Of a stretch of 64,000 nt of DNA, positions 8,808 to 18,082 are shown piece after piece. The stretch is from Streptomyces sp. DG2A-72 (GTDB taxonomy: Bacteria; Actinomycetota; Actinomycetes; Streptomycetales; Streptomycetaceae): positions 2,690,001 through 2,754,000 of the forward strand of contig NZ_JASTLC010000001.1 of assembly GCF_030499575.1 (NCBI RefSeq), given 5' to 3'. The notes below the pieces were generated by a model. That model had not been told where the DNA came from. It saw only the letters and a program-made list of their open reading frames with translations, and made no database searches. A program made the position numbers and the translations under genes. The first letter of the stretch is position 1; each line of letters starts with the position of its first letter.

Positions 8808-9704
8808 ATGGAGCGTTCGCGAATCGCGGTGGCCGGTGCGTCCGGTCTGATCGGCAGTGCCCTGGTGCGGTCCCTGACCGCGGACGGACACGAGGTGGTA
8901 CGCCTGGTGCGCCGCGCGCCCCGGGCGAAGGACGAGGTCCGCTGGGACCCCGAGACACGGCGGGTGGACGCGGCCGGGCTCGCCGGGTGCGACGCCGTGG
9001 TCAACCTCGCGGGCGCCGGAGTCGGCAGCCGGCGCTGGACGGACGCGTACAAGACGAAGATCCGCCGCAGCCGGGTCCTCGGCACCTCGGCGCTTGCGGA
9101 GGCCATCGCCTCCCTGGACGATCCGCCGCGGGTCTTCGTCAACGGCAGCGCGATCGGCTTCTACGGCGAGACGGGCGACCGCCCGGTCGACGAGAGCGCC
9201 CCGCACGGCGAGGGTTTCCTGCCCGAGCTGTGCGTGGAGTGGGAGGGCGCCGCGGCCCCCGCGCAGCAGGCGGGCGTACGAACGGTGTTCCCGCGCACGG
9301 GACTTGTGGTGGCCCGCGAGGGCGGAGCCTGGGCCAAGCTGTTCCCGCTCTTCAAGGCCGGGCTCGGCGGGCGGATGGGCGACGGACGGCAGTACTGGTC
9401 GTTCGTCTCGCTGCACGACGAGGTGGCCGCGATCCGCCATCTCATCGACACCGACGGGCTGTCCGGGCCGTTCGACGTGACCGCCCCGGAGCCGCTGACG
9501 AACCGTGAGATCACCGCGGCGATGGGACGCGTGCTGCACCGGCCGACCCTGTTCACGGTGCCCGCGCCCGTGCTGCGGACCGTGCTCGGCGAGATGGCCG
9601 GGGATGTGCTGGGCAGCGCCCGGGTGCGGCCGACCCGGCTGCTGGAATCAGGCTTCACGTTCGCGTTCCCGGACATCGAGGGAGCGATCCGGGCCGCGCT
9701 GTAA
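8808..9704 (+). CDS. TIGR01777 family NAD(P)-dependent epimerase-like protein
   Basis: A 298-residue extended short-chain dehydrogenase/reductase of the TIGR01777 (YfcH/SulA-like) family. The Rossmann nucleotide-binding motif GASGLIGSALV is at residues 9-19; FVNGSAIGFYGETGD near 107-121 holds the Ser/Tyr active-site region; a DUF1731-type C-terminal domain is present at 245-295. The E. coli relative YfcH is poorly characterised, so the substrate is unknown. Starts at 8796 and 8808 are both possible; 8808 gives the usual N-terminus one residue group before the Rossmann strand. Confidence 0.88.
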   Translation: MERSRIAVAGASGLIGSALVRSLTADGHEVVRLVRRAPRAKDEVRWDPETRRVDAAGLAGCDAVVNLAGAGVGSRRWTDAYKTKIRRSRVLGTSALAEAIASLDDPPRVFVNGSAIGFYGETGDRPVDESAPHGEGFLPELCVEWEGAAAPAQQAGVRTVFPRTGLVVAREGGAWAKLFPLFKAGLGGRMGDGRQYWSFVSLHDEVAAIRHLIDTDGLSGPFDVTAPEPLTNREITAAMGRVLHRPTLFTVPAPVLRTVLGEMAGDVLGSARVRPTRLLESGFTFAFPDIEGAIRAAL

Positions 9705-9873
9705 GGCCTACGGCCCCTTGCCGGTCGTATGCGACCGTTGTGCGACCGTGCCCGGTCGATGCGCGACTTCATTTGGCCGATCAGCGCCCTAACCTCAAGC
9801 CGTACTCGGGTATCCCCGGAGTCTGTTGGGGGCATGACGTCTCCACCGGCCGCGCAACCTCGAGGAGGGGCAC

Positions 9874-11313
9874 GTGCTTGAGCCCGCGTACCAGGCGGAC
9901 GTCGTCATCGTGGGAGCCGGGGTCGCCGGCCTCTCGGCGGCTCATCGGCTGACCAGCGCAGGAGTAACGACCGCGGTCCTGGAGGCCGCCCCTTACGTCG
10001 GCGGCCGGATGTCGACCGAGAAGGTCGACGGATTCCGGCTCGACCGCGTCGGACAGCTGCTGTCCACGTCGTATCCAGAACTCGGCCTCACCCCGGGGCT
10101 CGACGCACTCGTCCTGCGCCCGTTCGCGCCGGGTGTCCTGCTGCACAGCGGCGGAGTGCGCCACCGCGCGGGCGCCCCGGCGAACGGAGGGGGCGCAAGG
10201 AGCGCACTCCACGCTGTGCGCGCCCTCGCAAGCGCCCCCTTGCCGAACTCCGTGCGCGCTCTGGCCGGTGGCCCCTTGCCGACGTCCGCGCCCCTGGGCC
10301 GCAGCGCACCGCCGGGCACCCCCCGCAGCCGTACGGCCGCCCCGCGCCCCCGGACCGGCGCCCCCCTCGGCACCGCCGTCGACCAGGCCCGCCTCGCCGC
10401 CTCGCTCGCCCGGCTCGCGGGCACGCCCGTCGAACGGCTGCTGTCCCGCCCCGAGTTGCCGGCCGGCGAGGCCCTCGCCGCCCGAGGCCTCCCCGCGCGC
10501 ACGATCGACGGCTTCCTGCGCCCGCTGCTCGCCGCCCTGCTCTACGACCCGGAGCTGACCACCTCCAGCCGCTGCGCGGACCTCGCCCTGCGCGCCTTCG
10601 CAAGCGGACGGCTGTGCGTACCGGAGGGCGGCGCCGAGATGCTGCCGGAACTGCTGGCCCGGACGCTGCCGCCAGGCACCGTGCACACCGGCGTGCGGGT
10701 CACGTCGGTCGCCACGACCTCGGTGACGACCGCCGAGCACGGCGAGTTCCCCTGCCGGGCCGTCCTGGTGGCCACCGACGCCCGCACCGCCGCCGACCTG
10801 CTGCCCGGCCTGCGCGTCCCCGGCTTCCACCCGGTCACGGTGGTCCACCACACCACGGACGAGCCACCGGGGACCGGCCCCTCCCTCCTCCTCGACGCCG
10901 ACCGCGGCGGCCCGGTGGCCCACACGGCGGTGGTCAGCGAGGTCGACCCCACCCGGGCCCCCGCAGGCCGCGCCCTGATCTCCTCGACGATCCTCGGCCC
11001 ACCCCCACCGGAAGCCGACACAGCCGTACGCATGCACCTCTCCCGCCTCTACGGCACCCCCACCACCCGCTGGGAAATCCTCGCCGTCCACCACACAGCC
11101 GAGGCCGTCCCCGCAATGAGCCCACCCCACGACCTACGCCGCCCCGTACGCCTCCTGGCAGGCCTGTACGTATGCGGCGACCACCGAGACACAAGCACAG
11201 TCCAGGGCGCCCTGCACTCAGGCCGCAGGGCATCGGCAGCAATCCTGACGGACCTGGGCGCGACAGGCTCAATGCACCAGGCGGACCCACACCCAACAAC
11301 ACAGGCCGCCTGA
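9874..11313 (+). CDS. FAD-dependent amine-oxidase-like oxidoreductase with internal low-complexity insert
   Basis: A 479-residue flavoprotein of the protoporphyrinogen-oxidase/phytoene-desaturase-like amine oxidase superfamily. The dinucleotide motif VGAGVAGLSAA is at residues 13-23, the second FAD motif LEAAPYVGGRM at about 36-46, and the C-terminal FAD block YVCGDHRDTSTVQGAL near 433-448. Substrate unknown. Residues about 97-170 form a Pro/Ala/Arg-rich stretch that interrupts the usual fold and contains a near-duplicate of 12 residues (VRALASAPLPNS, then VRALAGGPLPTS). The GTG at 9874 follows GAGGAGGGG by 3-4 bases, and the Rossmann motif begins 12 residues later. Confidence 0.85.
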   Translation: MLEPAYQADVVIVGAGVAGLSAAHRLTSAGVTTAVLEAAPYVGGRMSTEKVDGFRLDRVGQLLSTSYPELGLTPGLDALVLRPFAPGVLLHSGGVRHRAGAPANGGGARSALHAVRALASAPLPNSVRALAGGPLPTSAPLGRSAPPGTPRSRTAAPRPRTGAPLGTAVDQARLAASLARLAGTPVERLLSRPELPAGEALAARGLPARTIDGFLRPLLAALLYDPELTTSSRCADLALRAFASGRLCVPEGGAEMLPELLARTLPPGTVHTGVRVTSVATTSVTTAEHGEFPCRAVLVATDARTAADLLPGLRVPGFHPVTVVHHTTDEPPGTGPSLLLDADRGGPVAHTAVVSEVDPTRAPAGRALISSTILGPPPPEADTAVRMHLSRLYGTPTTRWEILAVHHTAEAVPAMSPPHDLRRPVRLLAGLYVCGDHRDTSTVQGALHSGRRASAAILTDLGATGSMHQADPHPTTQAA

Positions 11314-11315
11314 AA

Positions 11316-11368
11316 GCGCCCCGTCAGGGGCGCGGGGAACTGCGCGATCAACCACGACGGCGCCGCAC
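11316..11368. repeat. Dispersed intergenic repeat, copy C
   Basis: Begins GCGCCCCgtcaGGGGCGC, a short stem, and continues CGGGGAACTGCGCG. It then diverges slightly from the other copies (ATCAACC instead of ACCAGCC) before CACGACGGCGCCGCA. It lies just after the stop of the FAD oxidoreductase and before the convergent HTH-TPR gene, the same placement as copy B. Confidence 0.72.
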
Positions 11369-11403
11369 CAGGCACTCAACAGCCAGCCCTACGGCGATAC
11401 CCC

Positions 11404-12840
11404 CTACCCCAGCGCAGCGACCTTGTCCCGATACCCCCGAACCGGCGCCGCATCCTTATACGGCTCCAACCGCCGCTCAAAGTCCCGCACATACTCCACC
11501 GCCCGCACCGACCGCATCTCCGCCGCGGCCCCCGCCGCCTCCGCCCCCAACGTGCACGCCTGATCAAGCTCCCCCAGCCCAAGCCGCGCAGACGCCAGCA
11601 CCACCCGACAGAACAACCGACTGCGCGCATACGACGGCGCACGCAACTGCAACGACCGCTCCGCATGCTGAGCCGCCGCACGAAACTGCTGCAGATCCCG
11701 ATGGCAGTGCCCGAACTCATCGGCGAGCTGCGCCTCGTCGAAGAACCGCGCCCAGTGCGGAACCTCATCGCCGGGCCGAGCCGCCTCCAGCGCCCGTTCG
11801 GCCCGCACCAGCGACGCCGTGCAAGCCCGCACTTCGCCGAGCACCCCATGCCCACGCGCCTCGACCGCGTGCAGCAGCGCCTGCACGACGGGCGGCGCGG
11901 TCGTCCCGACCCCCTGCTGCGCCACCCGCGCCAGCTGAACGGCCTCCCGCCCGTGCCCGAGATACACGGCCTGCCGGCTCATGGTGACCAGCACGAACGA
12001 GCCGTACGCCCGGTCCGCCGCCGCCTGCGCCAGTCGCAGCGCCTGCACGAAATACCGCTGGGCGAGCCCGTGCGCGGCGATGTCGTACGACGTCCAGCCC
12101 GCGAGCCGGGTCAGATCGGCGGCGGCAGCGAACAGTCGGCGGCCGGTCTGCTCGCCGTATGTGCCGCGCAGCATCGGTTCGCACTCGTGCTCCAGATAGC
12201 GCACGAGGGCCTGCCGGGCGTGGCCGCCGCCGTACATGTCGTCCAGGGTGCGGAACAGCTCACCGACCGAGCGGAGGGCTGCGATGTCACCGCCGGTGAC
12301 CCGCTGGCCGGGGCCGCGATCGGCCTGGCCGCGCTGGCGGGGCAGCACCGGGCGGCCCTGCGCGGGCACCCGGGCGGGCTGCTCGCCGCGGGCCACCTTG
12401 TCGTCGGCGCGGCCGATCAGCCAGTCCCGGCTGGGCACGACGAGCCCGGCCGCGGTGAACGCGATCTTGCGCAGTTCGGTGTGGCTGCCGGAGTCCTTGC
12501 GCCACAGCCCGCTGACGATGTCGACGGCCTCCTCGGGGGTGCCGGCGAATTCCAGCCCGGCGTACACCGGCGCACAGGCGTCGAGGCCGAGATCCTGGGC
12601 GGTGAGCCGCCGCCCGAGCCGCCGGGTGAACACCTCGGCGATGAGTGCGGGCGTCGTCCCCCGGGGCTGCTGGCCGCGCAGCCACCGGGTCACGGATGTC
12701 TTGTCGTATCTGAGGTCCAGCCCGTGTTCGAGTCCGAGCTGGTCCACTCGACGGGCGAGACCCGCGTTGGAGAACCCCGCTTCTGCGATGAGCGCGGCGA
12801 GCTGTCGGTTGGGAGTGCGCTGCGCGGGTCGTTCCGTCAT
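11404..12840 (-). CDS. HTH regulator with C-terminal tetratricopeptide domain (NsdA/AfsR-helper-like)
   Basis: A 478-residue protein with a helix-turn-helix-like N-terminal domain (residues about 10-75, including TSVTRWLRGQQP) and a long helical C-terminal half made of TPR-like repeats (about 180-470). Streptomyces carry many such XRE/TPR proteins; NsdA and relatives affect development and antibiotic production. Binding site and partner are unknown here. The open frame runs upstream to 12963, but the ATG at 12840 places the HTH at the N-terminus and has GGAGA about 11 bases upstream. It is divergent from lipB with about 250 bp between starts, enough for promoters in both directions. Confidence 0.82.
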   Translation of the reverse strand: MTERPAQRTPNRQLAALIAEAGFSNAGLARRVDQLGLEHGLDLRYDKTSVTRWLRGQQPRGTTPALIAEVFTRRLGRRLTAQDLGLDACAPVYAGLEFAGTPEEAVDIVSGLWRKDSGSHTELRKIAFTAAGLVVPSRDWLIGRADDKVARGEQPARVPAQGRPVLPRQRGQADRGPGQRVTGGDIAALRSVGELFRTLDDMYGGGHARQALVRYLEHECEPMLRGTYGEQTGRRLFAAAADLTRLAGWTSYDIAAHGLAQRYFVQALRLAQAAADRAYGSFVLVTMSRQAVYLGHGREAVQLARVAQQGVGTTAPPVVQALLHAVEARGHGVLGEVRACTASLVRAERALEAARPGDEVPHWARFFDEAQLADEFGHCHRDLQQFRAAAQHAERSLQLRAPSYARSRLFCRVVLASARLGLGELDQACTLGAEAAGAAAEMRSVRAVEYVRDFERRLEPYKDAAPVRGYRDKVAALG

Positions 12841-13090
12841 CTGCGGTACGGTCTCCTGCCTTTCGGGCCTCGCGGAGGCCCTGCGCTGCCCGGAACGCCG
12901 GTGAGCAGCCTTTTTGGCCTCTGTGAACGGCGCGAATGTAGCGGAGAGTAAGCACGCAATCACACACTTCGCCGCCTATTCATCCGATCGTGTGAGGATT
13001 GCCCTCAGGACTGACGGGCATCGACCGGACGTACAGTGGCGTGGGCGCGTTACGTGCCTGACACAGCCGTCTTTGAGGGAGGCGCTTGCC

Positions 13091-13888
13091 GTGAGTGGGT
13101 TGCGGTTCGTCCGGATGGGATTCGGAGCGGACGCCGTCGAGTACCAGGAGGCGTGGGACGAGCAGCGCCGGGTGCACGCCGCGCGCTTCGCGGACGAGAT
13201 CCCCGACACCGTGCTGCTCCTGGAGCACCCCCCGGTGTATACGGCGGGCCGCCGCACGGCCGACGACGAACGCCCCCTCGACGGCACCCCGGTCATCGAC
13301 GTGGACCGCGGCGGCAAGATCACCTGGCACGGACCGGGCCAGCTGGTGGGCTACCCCATCCAGAAGCTCCCGCGTCCGGTGGACGTCGTGGCGCATGTAC
13401 GACGCCTGGAAGAGGCCCTGATCCGCACCTGTGCGGAGTTCGGGCTGGAGACCAGCCGGGTCGAGGGCCGCAGCGGAGTGTGGGTCCTCGGCGACCCGGT
13501 CGAGCAGCGCCCTGCCCTTGGCGGACTGTCCCTGGACTTCGACCCCCGGCTGCACGACGAGGAGTTCGACCCCCGTCTCAACGGCCCCGAGTACGCCCCC
13601 TCCAACGCCGGCCAGCGCCGCGAGGACCGCAAGATCGCCGCGATCGGCATCCGCGTGGCCAAGGGCGTGACGATGCATGGCTTCGCCCTGAACGTGAACC
13701 CGGACAACAAGTGGTTCGACCGCATCATCCCCTGTGGGATCCGGGACGCGGGCGTGGCCTCGCTGGCGAGCGAACTCGGGCGGGACGTGACGATCGCGGA
13801 GGTGCTGCCGGTCGTGGAACGGCACCTGAGGGACGTACTCGAGAACGCGGAGCTGAAGCCGCGGGAGATCGAGAAGGCGACCGTCTGA
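13091..13888 (+). CDS. lipB: Lipoyl(octanoyl) transferase
   Basis: LipB moves the octanoyl group from acyl carrier protein to the lipoyl domains of E2 and H proteins, the first step of lipoate synthesis. In this 265-residue protein the family signature [17 protein letters not shown] is at 73-89, Lys181 lies in [11 protein letters not shown] and the acyl-accepting Cys215 in IIPCGI. About 25 acidic residues at 147-172 form an insert before the catalytic lysine. The GTG at 13091 is preceded by GGGAGG at 13077-13082; earlier in-frame starts encode unlikely sequence. lipA follows on the same strand after 106 bp. The product serves pyruvate dehydrogenase, whose E1 gene opens the window. Confidence 0.96.
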   Translation: MSGLRFVRMGFGADAVEYQEAWDEQRRVHAARFADEIPDTVLLLEHPPVYTAGRRTADDERPLDGTPVIDVDRGGKITWHGPGQLVGYPIQKLPRPVDVVAHVRRLEEALIRTCAEFGLETSRVEGRSGVWVLGDPVEQRPALGGLSLDFDPRLHDEEFDPRLNGPEYAPSNAGQRREDRKIAAIGIRVAKGVTMHGFALNVNPDNKWFDRIIPCGIRDAGVASLASELGRDVTIAEVLPVVERHLRDVLENAELKPREIEKATV

Positions 13889-13994
13889 GGCCGGGAATCA
13901 GCCCTGTGACGATGAGGTTGGCCTCAGAGCAGGGCTGAGTATGCACGGGCGTACGCTGGTGTACGCCGAAGAATCGAAGCTACAGGGAGCCGAC

Positions 13995-14960
13995 GTGTCC
14001 GCAGTCTCACCGGACGGACGCAAGATGCTGCGCCTGGAGGTCCGCAACAGCCAGACCCCCATCGAGCGCAAGCCCGAGTGGATCAAGACCCGGGCGAAAA
14101 TGGGCCCCGAGTACACGAAGATGCAGAGCCTCGTGAAGAGCGAGGGCCTGCACACGGTCTGCCAGGAAGCCGGCTGCCCCAACATCTACGAGTGCTGGGA
14201 GGACCGCGAGGCCACCTTCCTCATCGGCGGCGACCAGTGCACCCGGCGCTGCGACTTCTGCCAGATCGACACCGGCAAGCCCGAGGCCCTCGACCGTGAC
14301 GAGCCCCGCCGGGTCGGCGAGTCCGTGGTCACCATGGACCTCAACTACGCCACCATCACCGGCGTCGCCCGCGACGACCTGGAGGACGGCGGCGCCTGGC
14401 TGTACGCCGAGACGGTCCGCCAGATCCACGAGCAGACCGCCTCCCGCGAGGCCGGCCGCACCAAGGTCGAGCTGCTCGCCCCGGACTTCAACGCCGTACC
14501 GGAGCTGCTGGAGCAGGTCTTCGCCTCCCGCCCCGAGGTCTTCGCGCACAACGTCGAGACGGTCCCCCGGATCTTCAAGCGCATCCGCCCCGGCTTCCGC
14601 TACGAGCGCTCGCTCGCGGTCATCACCGCCGCCCGCGACTACGGCCTGGTCACCAAGTCGAACCTCATCCTCGGCATGGGCGAGACCCGCGAGGAGGTCA
14701 GCGAGGCGCTGCGGCAGCTGCACGACGCCGGCTGCGAGCTGGTCACGATCACGCAGTACCTGCGGCCGAGCGTCCGTCACCACCCGGTGGAGCGCTGGGT
14801 CAAGCCGATGGAGTTCGTGGAGCTGAAGGACGAGGCCGAGCAGATCGGCTTCTCGGGCGTCATGTCCGGCCCGCTGGTCCGCTCCTCGTACCGCGCCGGG
14901 CGGCTGTACCAGATGGCTGTCGAGAAGCGTGGCGCGTACGTCGCGTCGCAGGCTGTCTGA
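13995..14960 (+). CDS. lipA: Lipoyl synthase, radical SAM
   Basis: LipA inserts two sulfur atoms into the octanoyl chain on the lipoyl domain, using S-adenosylmethionine and two [4Fe-4S] clusters. In this 321-residue protein the auxiliary cluster cysteines are Cys56, Cys61 and Cys67 ([12 protein letters not shown]) and the radical-SAM cluster is Cys82, Cys86 and Cys89 (CTRRCDFC). The family tail RSSYRAG, which supplies a serine ligand, is present near 298. GTG at 13995 has AGGGAGC just upstream; an ATG at 13941 would add 18 atypical residues. It forms the lipBA pair with the preceding gene. Confidence 0.97.
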   Translation: MSAVSPDGRKMLRLEVRNSQTPIERKPEWIKTRAKMGPEYTKMQSLVKSEGLHTVCQEAGCPNIYECWEDREATFLIGGDQCTRRCDFCQIDTGKPEALDRDEPRRVGESVVTMDLNYATITGVARDDLEDGGAWLYAETVRQIHEQTASREAGRTKVELLAPDFNAVPELLEQVFASRPEVFAHNVETVPRIFKRIRPGFRYERSLAVITAARDYGLVTKSNLILGMGETREEVSEALRQLHDAGCELVTITQYLRPSVRHHPVERWVKPMEFVELKDEAEQIGFSGVMSGPLVRSSYRAGRLYQMAVEKRGAYVASQAV

Positions 14961-15233
14961 CACATCGTCACCTGCCTTGCCCCGTAAGGTGTGCGGCAAG
15001 CGTGTGAATTCGCGCACAAGAAACTACCCGCCGGTAGCGGCGGAATCGACGCGGCTCTGAACGTCCTCGCAGATGGAGGCGTACATCAGGGCCGCGTCAG
15101 GGTTTTTGGCCCTCGCATCAAGGTTTCATTGGCGTTTGACCGGTCGGTCACGCCCTGGTAACACCATTCAGTGACGCTCGACTCACGCCACGTACACCCG
15201 CATCCGCTGCCATACCGAGGGGGGACCTCCAAC

Positions 15234-15434
15234 ATGCAGGCCGCGCCCGTCCGCGCCACCGCCATCCCGTCCGTCACCGACGCACTCCGCGCCGTCGAGT
15301 CGCTGCTGATGAGCAGCGGCCAGCGCACCGCCCGTCGTAACGCCTGGACCTCCGTCCTGGAGGACCGCCGCCGCGCCAAGGACCGGGTCGAGGCGCAGCG
15401 CGTCCTGGAGCAGGCCCTCGCCGGGCGCTCCTGA
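15234..15434 (+). CDS. Small conserved-looking actinobacterial protein, unknown function
   Basis: A 66-residue soluble, helix-rich, basic protein (AVESLLMSSGQRTARRNAW in the centre, then alternating Arg/Ala/Glu). No domain recognised. The ATG at 15234 follows a G-rich ribosome site (GAGGGGGGAC). The coding reading is supported by its position in a 550-bp gap between lipA and the DUF4191 gene and by codon third positions that are almost all G or C. A length under 70 residues leaves some doubt. Confidence 0.65.
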   Translation: MQAAPVRATAIPSVTDALRAVESLLMSSGQRTARRNAWTSVLEDRRRAKDRVEAQRVLEQALAGRS

Positions 15435-15515
15435 CCCGGCACCCCCTGAAGCCCTCCCCCTTCGTTCCGGGCACTGCCGTCGTTCGCGCTCCCGGGGCCA
15501 CGTAGACTTCGTGGC

Positions 15516-16217
15516 ATGGCGAGGAAGGACACGGCAGCGGATGCTGCGAACCCCGGGCGACTGAAGCAGATCGCTCTGACCTACAAGATGACCCGCAGGG
15601 CCGACAAGAAGATCGGTCTTGTACTCGCGGCAGTCGGAATCGTCACCCTCGGTGTCTTCCTCGCGATCGGTTTCTTGATCGGTCACCCCATTTACCTCGG
15701 CATCCTGGGCTTCTTGCTCGCCTTCCTCGCGATGGCGATCGTGTTCGGGCGCCGGGCCGAGCGGGCCGCCTTCGGGCAGATGGAGGGACAGCCGGGCGCT
15801 GCCGCGGCGGTGCTGGACAACGTCGGCCGGGGGTGGACGACGACCCCCGCGGTGGCGATGAACCGCAGCCAGGACGTGGTGCACCGGGCCGTCGGCAAGG
15901 CCGGCATCGTGCTGGTCGCCGAGGGCAACCCGAACCGGGTGAAGGGCCTGCTGGCCGCCGAGAAGAAGAAGATGAACCGCATCGTCGCGGACGTGCCGGT
16001 GCACGACATCATCGTCGGCACGGGCGAGGGCCAGGTCGAGCTGAAGAAGGTGCGCACCACCATGCTGAAGCTGCCGCGCGTGCTGACCGGCCCGCAGGTG
16101 ACGGCCACCAACGACCGGCTGCGCGCCATGGGCGACCTGATGAGCAACATGCCGATGCCGAAGGGTCCGATGCCGAAGGGCATGAAGCTGCCGAAGGGCG
16201 GCCCGAAGGCCCGTTGA
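15516..16217 (+). CDS. DUF4191 integral membrane protein
   Basis: A 233-residue DUF4191 protein, a family confined to actinobacteria as far as I know and usually found near lipA. A basic N-terminus precedes two adjacent membrane helices (about residues 33-55 and 58-77). A cytoplasmic-looking domain then leads to a basic Met/Pro/Lys-rich tail with a short repeat (MPKG PMPKG MKLPKG). Function unknown. The placement directly after lipBA is typical for streptomycetes from memory, and hints at a link with envelope or lipoate metabolism but does not prove one. Confidence 0.88.
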   Translation: MARKDTAADAANPGRLKQIALTYKMTRRADKKIGLVLAAVGIVTLGVFLAIGFLIGHPIYLGILGFLLAFLAMAIVFGRRAERAAFGQMEGQPGAAAAVLDNVGRGWTTTPAVAMNRSQDVVHRAVGKAGIVLVAEGNPNRVKGLLAAEKKKMNRIVADVPVHDIIVGTGEGQVELKKVRTTMLKLPRVLTGPQVTATNDRLRAMGDLMSNMPMPKGPMPKGMKLPKGGPKAR

Positions 16218-16229
16218 TGTCCGAGGGGG

Positions 16230-16772
16230 TCAGGCCAGCGTCCTGAAGTCCCGGTCGTAGTAGACCATCGGGGATCCCTCACCCAGCCGTACACCCGTCA
16301 CCCGGCCGATCAGGACCGTATGGTCCCCGGCCGGGTGACGTGCGTGTGCCTCGCAGTCCAGCTCGGACAGGGCCTGCCTGACCGTCGGCAGTCCGCCGGG
16401 GCTGAGCCACATCCCGCCGGCCGCGAACTTGTCGGTGCCCTTGGTGGCGAAGCGCAGGGCGAGCGGCTGGTGGACCGGGGTCAGCACGCTCACCGCGAAA
16501 CGGTCGCAGCGCGCGAACGACCACGCCGAGTCGGCCGAGTTCGCCAGGCACACCAGGACCATCGGCGGCTCCAGCGACACCGAGCAGAAGGAACTGGCGG
16601 TGAATCCGCGCGGGGTGCCGTCCTGGCACCGGGTGGTCACCACCACGACGCCAGAGGCAAAGCGGGCCATCGCGGCCCGGAACTCCTCGGGCGCCACCAG
16701 CGCTTCCGCCAGGGCTACGTCATCCGGTATGGCCATGTCATCCGGTATGGCTATGTCCTGCTGCTCCGTCAT
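16230..16772 (-). CDS. Flavin reductase (HpaC/ActVB-like), partner of the upstream oxygenase
   Basis: A 180-residue flavin-reductase-like protein. The FMN-binding split-barrel core is visible from FRAAMARFASGVVVVT (about residue 30) through GFTASSFCSVSLEPPMVLVCL to HTVLIGRV near 157. Such proteins reduce free FMN with NAD(P)H and supply FMNH2 to a separate oxygenase; the gene just upstream on the same strand encodes such an oxygenase-like protein, so they probably form one two-component system. The N-terminus contains an exact-looking 6-residue duplication (IPDDMA / IPDDVA) from an 18-bp tandem repeat near 16729-16764. ATG 16772 is preferred; GTG 16811 is an alternative. Confidence 0.85.
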   Translation of the reverse strand: MTEQQDIAIPDDMAIPDDVALAEALVAPEEFRAAMARFASGVVVVTTRCQDGTPRGFTASSFCSVSLEPPMVLVCLANSADSAWSFARCDRFAVSVLTPVHQPLALRFATKGTDKFAAGGMWLSPGGLPTVRQALSELDCEAHARHPAGDHTVLIGRVTGVRLGEGSPMVYYDRDFRTLA

Positions 16773-16900
16773 GCGGCCGCACCACCTGTTGGCCTCGGCG
16801 ACGACTCTCACTGACCGTGTTCAAGTGGCTATGTGATCGTCACCCGCGTTCAAGGTCGACTATGACGCCGCCACCCCTGCCCAGCAACCGGACGACGGCG

Positions 16901-18067
16901 TCAGACGGGCTCGGTCCGCCCGTCGCCGGACAGCGCCCAGGCGCCGTAGGCCGCACCGGTCGACTCGAAGGAGAGCGCCACATGGGAGGCGGCGCTGTTC
17001 ACGTCCCGCCAGAAGCGCTGCACGGGGTCGGTGGCGGACTGTCCGGACGTCCCGCTGGTGCGGAAGACCCGGCCGACCGCCGAGACCAGCAGCTCCACCG
17101 CCAACGCGAGATCCCGGGCCCCACGGACCGCCGCCTCGCCCTCCGGCGGGCTCTCCATACCGTCGGCGACCGCCGCGGTACGCCGCACGAGGAGTTCCGC
17201 GGCGTCCACCTCGGCGGCCGAGCGGGCCAGGGAGACCTGCGTCGAGGGCATCTCACGGACGGCCCGGCCCCGCCGGTCGACGCGGGAGGCGGTCCGCTCG
17301 ACCCAGGCGCGCATCGCGCCCCGCACCGCGCCGACCAGCGGGGCGGCGAACGGCAGTGAGTTCACGGCGTACATCGGCACGATGTGGCAGCGCGCGTCCG
17401 ACGCGGGGGCCCGCCCGGCATGGACGGCGGAGCGTGCCAGGGTGCGGTGCTCGGGCACGTGGACGTCGGCCAGGACCAGGGTGTCGCTGCCGGTGCCGCG
17501 CATGCCCACGGAGAACCAGCTGTCGGTGATGGTGAAGTCGGTCTTCGGCACCGCGAAGTACCGCACTTCGGGCCGCCCCTCGGGGTCCGCGGAACGCTCC
17601 TGAGGTACGGCCGCGCAGGCGAGCGCCCAGTCGGCGAAGTGCACCCCGCTGATGTACTTCCACTCACCGCTGAGCCGCCAGCCGCCGGCCACGCGCTCCG
17701 CCGTGCCGGACGGCATGAGCGCGGCGGCCACCAGGGCGTCCGGACCGTCCGCCCAGATCTCCGCCTGGCCCTCGGCGGGCAGGAACGCCGCGTACCGTCC
17801 CGCGTAGGCGGCCAGCGACGCCGCCCAGGCCGCCGACGTACAGCCCTGTCCGACCACGAAGACCGCCGAGGTCAGCTCGGTGAAACCGCCGGCCGTGCCG
17901 CCGTGTGCCACCGGTACGAAGTGCCGCGCGAAACCGGCGTCCCGCACCGCGTGGACCACCTGCGGCGAGAGGCGCCGGGCGGCCTCCGCCTCCTGCGTGT
18001 GCCGGGCCGCGATGTCGGCGACCTGGGACGCCCGAGCCACGATCGTCGACATGTTGTCGTACGACAT
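16901..18067 (-). CDS. Acyl-CoA-dehydrogenase-fold flavin monooxygenase (group D, HpaB/ActVA-ORF5-like)
   Basis: About 388 residues with the acyl-CoA dehydrogenase fold as used by two-component flavin-dependent hydroxylases. An N-terminal helical domain (VHAVRDAGFARHFVP near 40-55) is followed by a beta domain with GGWRLSGEWKYISGVHFADW near 128-147 and a C-terminal helical dimerisation domain. The catalytic Glu of true acyl-CoA dehydrogenases is not evident, which fits the hydroxylase branch. The reductase gene lies downstream, so substrate oxygenation with FMNH2 and O2 is the likely reaction; the substrate is unknown. ATG 18067 is used; TTG 18076 is possible. Its promoter region has two palindromes. 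Confidence 0.8.
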   Translation of the reverse strand: MSYDNMSTIVARASQVADIAARHTQEAEAARRLSPQVVHAVRDAGFARHFVPVAHGGTAGGFTELTSAVFVVGQGCTSAAWAASLAAYAGRYAAFLPAEGQAEIWADGPDALVAAALMPSGTAERVAGGWRLSGEWKYISGVHFADWALACAAVPQERSADPEGRPEVRYFAVPKTDFTITDSWFSVGMRGTGSDTLVLADVHVPEHRTLARSAVHAGRAPASDARCHIVPMYAVNSLPFAAPLVGAVRGAMRAWVERTASRVDRRGRAVREMPSTQVSLARSAAEVDAAELLVRRTAAVADGMESPPEGEAAVRGARDLALAVELLVSAVGRVFRTSGTSGQSATDPVQRFWRDVNSAASHVALSFESTGAAYGAWALSGDGRTEPV

Positions 18068-18082
18068 ATTGTCCAACCACCT

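Noticed and set aside
10934..11302. Minus-strand Gly/Leu/Arg-rich frame within the FAD oxidoreductase gene
   Set aside because: Shadow of a region with many C-rich codons in the true gene; no start signal and no family.
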